DNA of 6,988 nucleotides, taken from NCBI GenBank assembly GCA_002438635.1, contig DJPX01000010.1, positions 1-6,988 on the forward strand, in the 5' to 3' direction. Source of the stretch: Bacteroidales bacterium UBA6401 (GTDB lineage: Bacteria > Bacteroidota > Bacteroidia > Bacteroidales > UBA932). The position numbers were made by a program, and so were the translations under genes. The notes beneath the pieces were generated by a model, which made no database searches, had not been told where the DNA came from, and saw nothing but the letters and a program-made list of their open reading frames with translations. Shown in pieces: positions 1 through 5,423 of this stretch (positions within the stretch are counted from its first letter, which is position 1; each line of letters begins with the position of its first letter).

Positions 1-60
1 ACTTGCTTGTACTTATCTTTCCAATATTTTCAAAGAACTTTTTCGCTCAGCGCGAAAGGG
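1..60 (-). promoter_or_regulatory. Probable rRNA operon leader with boxA-like antitermination element
   Basis: Read on the minus strand, this stretch is transcribed from the promoter at 65-95 and runs off the left edge. It begins with a small hairpin (stem TTTCGC/GCGAAA, positions 41-57). The sequence GTTCTTTGAAAA follows at 27-38, then AATATTGGAAAG and an AAGTACAAGCAAGT tail. A GTTCTTTGA block shortly before a 16S gene is a recurring feature of Bacteroidota rRNA leaders and resembles the boxA antitermination element. The inference is that 16S rRNA begins just outside the window, transcribed leftward. No 16S sequence itself is visible, so this rests on leader resemblance only. Confidence 0.65.
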
Positions 61-64
61 ATTG

Positions 65-95
65 CAAAGGTAGATAATTATTTTTAATCTGCAAA
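65..95 (-). promoter_or_regulatory. Strong Bacteroidota-type promoter, leftward
   Basis: On the minus strand a -33 box TTTG (92-95) is separated by 19 nt from a -7 box TACCTTTG (65-72). This matches the TTTG-N19-21-TAnnTTTG consensus read by the primary sigma factor of this phylum. The expected start site is near position 58-60, immediately before the rRNA-like leader. Consensus boxes and an A/T-only spacer core suggest a highly active promoter, as expected for an rRNA operon. Confidence 0.75.
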
Positions 96-367
96 CATTT
101 CTGATAAAAATTTTAATTTTTTCTTTCATTTTTCTTCTAAGGGATTCGGCAAAAATACTCGGTCTTTCGTATGTATTTGAATATATGTACATTGTAGCTC
201 CCCCTACAGCAATACCGCATTTCATACCCTTATTGTAAACTTTAGAAAACTTGATGTGAGTCATTTGAACTTCAAAAAAACAACTTAGAAAAAATTCAAG
301 ATCAAAGTCAACTACTCCACATTAGAAATAACCTTATTATATAGTCTAACAAGACACTAATTTTGTT
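96..367. other. Intergenic region without a supported gene
   Basis: This A+T-rich stretch separates the leftward promoter from the rightward RHS head gene. A minus-strand reading frame covers 13-264, but it runs through the promoter and leader and shows no recognisable domain, so it is not called. No tRNA-like fold, terminator or repeat array was seen. Confidence 0.5.
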
Positions 368-375
368 TATATTTG
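368..375 (+). promoter_or_regulatory. Candidate -7 box for the RHS head gene
   Basis: TATATTTG fits the TAnnTTTG consensus and lies 28 nt upstream of the ATG at 404, giving an expected 5' untranslated region of about 20 nt. No clear TTTG is seen at the -33 distance (around 345-348 the sequence is TCTA), so only half of the promoter is convincing. No strong Shine-Dalgarno sequence precedes the start codon, which is normal for this phylum. Confidence 0.4.
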
Positions 376-403
376 TAGATAGTAACACTAAAACCACAGG
401 GAT

Positions 404-1125
404 ATGAAAAAATATTTTCTGGCAATACTTGTTATAATTCAGTGTATTCCATTATTTTCTCAAGTTAGTGCAGGTTCATTGCAGCAGTCTTTTTGTGAAG
501 TGAGTTCGCCGGAGTCATTTGCGATTACCAAATACGGAGCAGTGCATTCATCGATGTACACAGGTGCTTTTTCATATAATCTTCCAGTTTATATATATAT
601 AAGGATATTGATTTTGAGATTCCTATTAGTCTCGGATATCATTTTGATGGATTTCGACCAATGCAGGGAAGTGGGACTATGGGATATGGGTGGTATTTGA
701 ATGTTGGAGGTGCAATTACAAGGGAGGTTCGGGGTGTGCCAGATGAGCATCACGCATCGGAGAGTATAAGTGGGGATGATTGTAGTGGATATTATTATTT
801 TAAAAATACAGGGAAAGAACCTACGACAGATATAGTGAGCATTGGGTCTGGATTATTTTCTGGAGGAAGTATCAGGTTAGATAAAGCCGTAGGGGCGCAT
901 CTGTATGGTAGTAGACCCACATATTTTTATAATGGCGGACAATGGATAAAAACTTCACTCGGAGATTATGCCAATTATGAAACCGCACCAGATGTTTTTC
1001 ATTTTTCCGTATTAGGAAAGCAGGGAGATTTTATAATAACGGGAGAGAACGGGAAGATCTTCTCGAGTATGGAAGATTTTTATCCAAAACGTATCATTTT
1101 GAAACAAAATATTAATTATGGTTGA
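404..1125 (+). pseudogene. RHS-repeat family protein, N-terminal head only, frameshifted and truncated
   Basis: The product starts with a Sec signal peptide (MKKYFLAILVIIQCIPLFSQ), so it would be exported. After it comes the head module found before the YD/RHS repeats of Bacteroidota RHS proteins: an AITKYG...YTGAFSYNLPVYIY strand pattern, then in another frame DFEIPISLGYHFDG, MGYGWYLNVGGAITREVRG and later FHFSVLGKQGDFII. The first part (404 onward) and the second part (open from 580 to the TGA at 1123-1125) are in different frames, joined at the (TA)6 run 590-601. Removing one TA unit gives one continuous product of 239 residues. Full-length family members usually exceed 1,000 residues, so the repeat core and toxin tip are missing. 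The stop overlaps the following immunity gene by 8 nt. It could be decayed, or switched off by repeat length. The family match is by pattern recognition, not a search. Confidence 0.75.
590..601 (+). repeat. (TA)6 dinucleotide tract at the RHS frameshift
   Basis: Six perfect TA units lie in the coding sequence between the codons for LPV and KDIDFE. With six units the frame runs into unrelated sequence (IRILILRF). With five units it continues as VYIYKDIDFEIPISLGYHFDG, which fits the family. The tract is therefore both the site of the lesion and a plausible slipped-strand switch. Confidence 0.85.
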
Positions 1126-1759
1126 AGCAAATCGTTTTTTTTCGTTGCATTTAAGGGATTCTTTGAGTCAGTTATTCGCTAATCCTGTATTTTATGAATC
1201 ACAATATGATAGTGATTTGTTATGTGGAGAATACGAGAATTATAAATTTCCTGTTATTTTTTTATCAAAAGATAGTGAATATATAAAAAATAAAAAAATA
1301 ACTGATTTTTTAAGCACTGGCTACGCAGGTTCTGTTTATGCGGTTAGTGAAAAAGTGGTAGATGTATTGTCGTCAAACAACATAACAGGGTGGAAGACCT
1401 ATCCTGTTGAGGTATATGATAGGAATGAAAACTATATAGGAGGGTATTATGGATTTACCATAACGGGATGTTGCTTAGCGTTAAAGCCATCTCTTGCAGA
1501 ACCTTATGTAAAACAATATCCTGGAGGTCCATATAATACTTATAAGGGAAATCCGCTAAATCTTGATTATTGGGATGGTTCGGATATTTTTCTTTTACAA
1601 GGGACAAGATTCCAATTTGTATCTAAAAAAGTTAAGAATATTATAAAAATAAATAAATTGACAAATATCTGTTTTGAGGATATTGCCGAATTTACAGAAA
1701 TAATGTTTAAGGGAAAGCCATATTGGGAATTAAATAGTGACATTAGAATAGAAGAATAA
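1118..1759 (+). CDS. Imm11 (DUF1629)-type immunity protein, first copy
   Basis: This 213-residue protein has no signal peptide and is expected to be cytoplasmic. It resembles the Imm11/DUF1629 immunity family of polymorphic toxin systems, whose members neutralise the C-terminal toxin domain of a neighbouring RHS-type or similar protein. The supporting pattern is GEYENYKFPVIF (37-48), AVSEKVVDVL (75-84), TGWKTYPVEVYD (90-101), GFTITGCC (112-119) and the C-terminal signature YWDGSDIFLLQGTRFQFVSKKVK (151-173) followed by LTNICFEDIAE. The ATG at 1118 lies inside the last codons of the RHS head, an 8-nt overlap that would allow translational coupling. The next copy begins 8 nt after the stop. The gene is intact despite T8, T7 and A7 runs in its first 180 nt. 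No cognate toxin is present. The family call is by motif recall. Confidence 0.72.
   Translation: MVEANRFFSLHLRDSLSQLFANPVFYESQYDSDLLCGEYENYKFPVIFLSKDSEYIKNKKITDFLSTGYAGSVYAVSEKVVDVLSSNNITGWKTYPVEVYDRNENYIGGYYGFTITGCCLALKPSLAEPYVKQYPGGPYNTYKGNPLNLDYWDGSDIFLLQGTRFQFVSKKVKNIIKINKLTNICFEDIAEFTEIMFKGKPYWELNSDIRIEE
1375..1398 (+). repeat. 24-bp exact direct repeat, copy 1 (in first Imm11 gene)
   Basis: This segment, beginning AAACAACATAACAGGG and ending GGAAGAC, is identical to 2050-2073 in the second immunity gene. After a single mismatch another 8 bases match. It encodes the NNITGWKT part of the protein. The surrounding coding sequence is more diverged, so this is the best-conserved block of the tandem duplication. 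Confidence 0.85.
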
Positions 1760-2045
1760 TTGAGGTTATGAAGAGTAATGAAGTTTATAGGCTATATCTA
1801 CCTAATAGATATTGGATATTCAAAGGTGAACATGAGTTTAAAGTAAATGAGCGAGACGAGGAATTATTATTGGGGAAATATGATAATTACACTTTTCCCA
1901 TCGTATATAAGGAAGCGGGAGGATGCAGATATTACTATGATAAAAATGATGAAAACAGAAAGTTGTTTTTGCTTACTCATTTTATGAAAACTAATCATGG
2001 CGGGCGAAATTTTGCCGTATCCGATGAGGTGGTGGATATATTTAT

Positions 2046-2052
2046 AAAAAAA
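2046..2052 (+). repeat. A7 homopolymer at the frameshift of the second immunity gene
   Basis: Seven A residues followed by C sit exactly where homology moves from one frame to the next. Six A residues would read IKNNITGWKTYPVEVY, matching SSNNITGWKTYPVEVY of the first copy. The shift needed is +1 relative to the upstream frame, so a standard -1 ribosomal slip on A AAA AAC would not restore the protein. Confidence 0.8.
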
Positions 2053-2073
2053 CAACATAACAGGGTGGAAGAC
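2050..2073 (+). repeat. 24-bp exact direct repeat, copy 2 (in second Imm11 gene)
   Basis: This segment is identical to 1375-1398, 675 bp upstream. Its left end is the last three bases of the A7 run that carries the frameshift. The lesion therefore coincides with the boundary of the identical block, which could reflect recombination between the copies. Confidence 0.85.
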
Positions 2074-2475
2074 ATATCCTGTCGAAGTGTATACTCAAGA
2101 AGGAGAATTGATAAAGGGATTTAATGGGTTTACCATTACTGGGAGATGTGGTGCTGTAAAACCATCGCTTTGTGAAGAAGTTATAATTCCCCCGACATAT
2201 AAGGGAGGTCCTTCTGTTCCCGGGTATAAAGGAGATCCGTTAGATCTCAATACATGGGATGGGAGTGATATTTTCATTCTTGAACATACTGTTTATAAAT
2301 ACGCTACTGCTAAAGTGAAGAATGTGTTAAGTAAATTAAAGAACAGCAATGTAGCGTTTGAAGATATCGCGGAGCGTTTAATCCCACAAAAAGATGCTAT
2401 ATGGAAAGCCCCTATGGGAGTGGTGATAAATGAGTAATATCTTCCTAAAAGAATGGTGAAATGCATCCTTTTTTG

Positions 2476-2483
2476 TAATTTTG
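2476..2483 (+). promoter_or_regulatory. Candidate -7 box for the chromate transporter pair
   Basis: TAATTTTG fits TAnnTTTG and ends only 6 nt before the ATG at 2490. If used, transcription would begin at or within a few bases of the start codon, giving a leaderless or nearly leaderless message. No TTTG is present at the -33 distance (around 2453-2456), so support is partial. Confidence 0.35.
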
Positions 2484-2489
2484 TAATGC

Positions 2490-3038
2490 ATGGCTTCGTT
2501 ATGGCAAATATTCGGCGTATTCGCAAAAATCGGCACCTTCACCATAGGCGGTGGTTATGCCATGATACCCATAATAGAAGATGAACTTCAAAAAAGAGGT
2601 TGGGTCAAGCCAGAAGAAATCGATGATGTAATAGTCCTAGCGCAAAGTGCACCCGGTCTTCTTGCCGTTAATATGGCCATCTTTTCTGGATATAAAATTC
2701 GAGGCATTAAGGGCAGTCTTGCAGCCACATTAGGCGCCGTTCTCCCATCTTTTGTGATAATCTTAGCCATAGCTATGGTTTTCACTTCGTTTAAGGAAAA
2801 TACCATTATCCAACGCATCTTTCAAGGTATCCGTCCAGTAGCTGTTGCCTTGATTTTAGTCCCCGCCGTCAATATGGCAAAAAAAGGTAACAAGACATGG
2901 TGGGCATGGCTACTGACATTTGTCACGGCATTTCTTGTAGCATTTTTAAAAGTCTCGGCTATATGGATACTAATCTGCCTGATTAGTTTAGCTATAATAT
3001 TTGAGGTGATAAAGGAGCGCCATAATAAAAGATGCTGA
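2490..3038 (+). CDS. chrA: CHR family (chromate transporter) protein, first short subunit
   Basis: This 182-residue, mostly hydrophobic inner-membrane protein is one half of a short-chain CHR transporter. The family marks are FAKIGTFTIGGGYAMIPIIE (11-30), the QSAPGLLAVN loop (52-61) in place of the usual PGP, and GAVLPSF (82-88). Hydrophobic segments follow at about 88-100, 115-130, 137-153 and 155-175. Short CHR proteins are encoded in pairs and act together, with opposite membrane orientation, to export chromate. The natural substrate in bacteria not exposed to chromate is unclear. The start at 2490 places the FxKIG motif at the usual distance from the N-terminus. The TGA overlaps the ATG of the next gene by 7 nt, which implies coupled translation. 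The family call is firm; the substrate is inferred. Confidence 0.9.
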   Translation: MASLWQIFGVFAKIGTFTIGGGYAMIPIIEDELQKRGWVKPEEIDDVIVLAQSAPGLLAVNMAIFSGYKIRGIKGSLAATLGAVLPSFVIILAIAMVFTSFKENTIIQRIFQGIRPVAVALILVPAVNMAKKGNKTWWAWLLTFVTAFLVAFLKVSAIWILICLISLAIIFEVIKERHNKRC

Positions 3039-3628
3039 CCCTTTTTCTGGAACTATTCTACACCTTCTTTATCATAGGATTATTCAACTTCGGCGGTGGC
3101 GGCGCGATGATTTCCCTCATTCAAAATCAAGTCGTCGGAGTCCACGGATGGATTACTGAAACTGCCTTTACAGATATCACTGCCATATCACAAACCACAC
3201 CGGGGCCAATTGGCATAAACTGCGCCACATACGTAGGATTCCAAGTTATGCACGATGCCGGGTTCAGTAACCTGATCGGGATATTTGGCAGCGCTATTGC
3301 AACATTCGCAATAGTACTTCCCTCTTTTCTAATCTTCTTCCTCTTGATGAAACTCTTCGACAAGTTTCAAAACGATCCATGTTTTATCGGAGTTATGTCA
3401 ATACTGAAACCTGCCGTAGCCGGTCTTATCCTCGCCGCCTGCATAATACTGACTTTCAGAGTGGGTTGGAACGGGTTAATTCCTGATATAGAAATTATAA
3501 CTGAGAATTTTCCTGATTGGAAAAGCTGGGCACTCTTCGGGGCTTCATTTGTAGCTACTTATTTTTTTAAGGCCAATCCTATCACAGTTATAATCGCTGC
3601 CGGGGTCGTAGGACTAATAGCATATTAA
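3032..3628 (+). CDS. chrA: CHR family (chromate transporter) protein, second short subunit
   Basis: This 198-residue membrane protein is the partner of the preceding gene. It shows FNFGGGGAMISLIQ (18-31), a canonical TTPGPIGIN loop (55-63), VLPSF (95-99) and several hydrophobic helices (about 84-107, 126-142, 165-178 and 183-198). The PGP motif is complete here, whereas the first subunit has APG, a common asymmetry between paired CHR proteins. The gene begins within the last codons of its partner and ends 15 nt before the hexosaminidase gene, so the three genes may share a transcript. Expected function is anion (chromate-like) transport as a heterodimer. Confidence 0.9.
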   Translation: MLTLFLELFYTFFIIGLFNFGGGGAMISLIQNQVVGVHGWITETAFTDITAISQTTPGPIGINCATYVGFQVMHDAGFSNLIGIFGSAIATFAIVLPSFLIFFLLMKLFDKFQNDPCFIGVMSILKPAVAGLILAACIILTFRVGWNGLIPDIEIITENFPDWKSWALFGASFVATYFFKANPITVIIAAGVVGLIAY

Positions 3629-3643
3629 AACACATATTATATT

Positions 3644-5284
3644 ATGAAATTAACACTTATTTCCGTGCTGCTTGCCAGCCTAATCAACATTATCCCAGCG
3701 CCTCTTAGCGTTAGAGAGGATAAGGGAACATTTAAACTAAAAGGTACACCTATAAGCTGCGATGCCCAGATGGGGGACAAAGCTCTTCAGGCTGTTGCCG
3801 AATTCTCCAGCCAGCTCACACTATGCGCCGGAGAAATCTACCCTATTTCCAAACCTAACGGACTTTCTCTTACTGTTCGCGATGGTGCTGCAAAAGGTAT
3901 GGTCTTCTGCGTAGATCCTACACTTAAAGATGAGGCTTACACTATTAATGTCACTAAAAAAGCTGTCGTTGTTAGAGCCTCATCGGACAATGGCTTCTTA
4001 TACGCAATACAGACGCTAAAACAGATGCTTCCAGTAGAAATATACGGAAGCGCCGCCGCGGAAGACAAAAATTGGGAATTGCCTTGCTGTGAAATCAAAG
4101 ACAAACCACGCTTCGCTTATCGAGGAATGCATCTTGACTGCGGAAGACACTTTTTCAGCACAGATGAAATAAAGAAAGTTCTTGATGTAATGGCTACGCT
4201 CAAGTTAAACCGTTTCCATTGGCATTTAACTGAAGACCAAGGATGGCGCGCCGAAATCAAAAGCTACCCTAAATTAACAGAAATCGGAGCATATAGAAGC
4301 GGCACCATGGTAGGTTACTATGATGGGCCTTCTGACAATATCCGCTATGGTGGATTCTACACACAGGACGAGATGAGAGATGTGGTAAAATATGCTGACA
4401 AATTAGGCATTACCATAGTTCCAGAAGTGGATCTTCCTGGTCATATGGTTGCTGCCCTTGCATCTTACCCTGAACTCGGATGCTTCGGAGGACCTTATGA
4501 AGTATGGTACAGATGGGGTGTATCTCCAGACGTTCTATGTGCAGGTAAAGAAGAAACATACAAATTCTTGGAAACAGTAATAGGAGAACTTTGTGAAATC
4601 TTCCCAGGAGAATACTTCCATATAGGTGGAGATGAGTGTCCTAAGGATAATTGGAAAAAATGTCCTAATTGTCAGAATAAAATACACGAGTTAGGACTTG
4701 TTAGTGACGAGCATGCTACAGCAGAGCAACGGCTCCAAAGTTATGTTACATCCCGTATGCAGGCTTTCCTTGCCACTAAGGGCAAAAAGCTTATCGGATG
4801 GGATGAAATTCTGGAAGGTGATCTTGGCGAAGGTGCTACAGTCATGTCATGGAGAGGGACAAAAGGCGGAATCGAAGCTTCTAACAGAGGATTTGATGTT
4901 ATAATGACTCCTACTACATACTGCTATTTTGATTATTGTCAAGACCCGAGAAGACAAGAAAGTGACGAACCTATTTGTGCCTTTTGGGGTGATCTAACCT
5001 TCGAGAAAGTCTATTCCTTCAATCCGACCGAGGGGCTTTCTAAAGAAGCAGCATCACATATACTTGGAGCTCAGGCCAATGTATGGACAGAATATATTCC
5101 TACAAATGAACAACTTGAATATATGATTATGCCTCGCCTATTCTCTTTGAGTGAGGTTCAATGGAGTGAATTGGGAAACAAAGATTTCAAGAAATTCTCC
5201 GATAGAGTACATACTTGGGGCTTTGACATGCTTAGGCTCAAAGATTTCAACTTTAGAAACAAGCCCGCAACTCCTCAAGAATAG
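3644..5284 (+). CDS. Secreted GH20 beta-N-acetylhexosaminidase
   Basis: This 546-residue enzyme removes terminal beta-linked GlcNAc/GalNAc from glycans such as host glycoproteins or chitooligosaccharides, through substrate-assisted catalysis. It has a short hydrophobic N-terminus (MKLTLISVLLASLI) consistent with export and no lipobox cysteine, so it is probably periplasmic. Residues about 16-150 form the GH20b accessory domain (IIPAPLSVRE start). The catalytic barrel begins near 155. Visible active-site elements are R160 (FAYRG), HWHLTEDQGWR (192-202), PEVDLPGH (260-267), the catalytic pair D330-E331 in HIGGDECPK, W386 (GWDEIL), W403 (MSWRG) and W481 (NVWTEY). A CPNC pair (341-344) after the catalytic motif is usual in Bacteroidota members. 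The gene lies 15 nt downstream of the CHR pair and is closed by a hairpin. Length fits the compact two-domain form without extra C-terminal modules. Confidence 0.95.
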   Translation: MKLTLISVLLASLINIIPAPLSVREDKGTFKLKGTPISCDAQMGDKALQAVAEFSSQLTLCAGEIYPISKPNGLSLTVRDGAAKGMVFCVDPTLKDEAYTINVTKKAVVVRASSDNGFLYAIQTLKQMLPVEIYGSAAAEDKNWELPCCEIKDKPRFAYRGMHLDCGRHFFSTDEIKKVLDVMATLKLNRFHWHLTEDQGWRAEIKSYPKLTEIGAYRSGTMVGYYDGPSDNIRYGGFYTQDEMRDVVKYADKLGITIVPEVDLPGHMVAALASYPELGCFGGPYEVWYRWGVSPDVLCAGKEETYKFLETVIGELCEIFPGEYFHIGGDECPKDNWKKCPNCQNKIHELGLVSDEHATAEQRLQSYVTSRMQAFLATKGKKLIGWDEILEGDLGEGATVMSWRGTKGGIEASNRGFDVIMTPTTYCYFDYCQDPRRQESDEPICAFWGDLTFEKVYSFNPTEGLSKEAASHILGAQANVWTEYIPTNEQLEYMIMPRLFSLSEVQWSELGNKDFKKFSDRVHTWGFDMLRLKDFNFRNKPATPQE

Positions 5285-5294
5285 GTAGAATCAA

Positions 5295-5325
5295 AAAGGG
5301 CGGCATCTTCACGACGCTGCCCTTT
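5295..5325 (+). terminator. Hairpin terminator after the hexosaminidase gene
   Basis: An inverted repeat AAAGGGCGGC / GCTGCCCTTT (10 bp with one G-U pair) encloses an 11-nt loop, 10 nt after the stop codon. The descending arm ends in TTT followed by CCTTC, so the U-tract is weak but the stem is GC-rich. It probably separates the CHR-hexosaminidase transcript from lpdA. Confidence 0.75.
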
Positions 5326-5348
5326 CCTTCTAACCTAAAATTTAACCT

Positions 5349-5423
5349 ATGAAAAAACTATTCGTCTTTCTTTATTACAATAGCCGTGCCATAAACACAG
5401 AAAATTTTAAAGATAATGTTTAA
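5349..5423 (+). CDS. 24-codon ORF overlapping the lpdA start (leader peptide or gene remnant)
   Basis: An ATG followed by lysine codons opens a short frame, MKKLFVFLYYNSRAINTENF and four more residues. Its TAA (5421-5423) overlaps the first codons of lpdA (ATG at 5416) by 8 nt. The first eight residues look like the beginning of a signal peptide, but the hydrophobic core stops abruptly. It could be the remnant of a secreted-protein gene, a small upstream peptide coupled to lpdA translation, or chance. No family is recognised. Confidence 0.25.
   Translation: MKKLFVFLYYNSRAINTENFKDNV

Larger units (their letters stand above)
1768..2437 (+). pseudogene. Imm11 (DUF1629)-type immunity protein, second copy, frameshifted
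   Basis: This is a paralogue of the preceding gene. The N-terminal part (LLGKYDNYTFPIVYK, FAVSDEVVDIFIK) is read from the ATG at 1768, with GAGG four to seven bases before the start. The C-terminal part (TGWKTYPVEVYTQEGE, GFTITGRCGAVKPSL, TWDGSDIFILE, KVKNVLSKLKNSNVAFEDIAE) lies in the +1 frame and ends at the TAA at 2435-2437. The switch falls at an A7 run (2046-2052). Deleting one A gives a continuous 222-residue protein that aligns along its whole length with the 213-residue first copy. As written, the first frame stops at 2122-2124, giving a 118-residue product that lacks the WDGSD signature. It may be inactive, a phase-off state or a sequencing artefact. Confidence 0.75.

Noticed and set aside
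13..264. Minus-strand reading frame of 83 codons beginning MTHIKFSKVYNKGMKCG
   Set aside because: Its second half runs through the leftward promoter and the rRNA-like leader, and it shows no recognisable domain. It may be a chance frame or a remnant.
1281..1300. A6-T-A7 stretch considered as a frameshift site in the first immunity gene
   Set aside because: The reading frame stays open through it, and homology to the second copy continues in the same frame on both sides.
2438..2470. After the second immunity gene, in the same frame, the codons read YLPKRMVK, resembling FYPKRIIL at the end of the RHS head (1079-1102)
   Set aside because: Only a handful of residues match and the DNA similarity is low. 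It is too short to claim a duplicated RHS fragment or a cassette boundary.
4619..4675. CPNC cysteine pair just after the GH20 catalytic motif, looking like an inserted metal-binding site
   Set aside because: As I recall the family, GGDECPK followed by a CPxC pair is common in Bacteroidota GH20 enzymes, so it is not unusual here.
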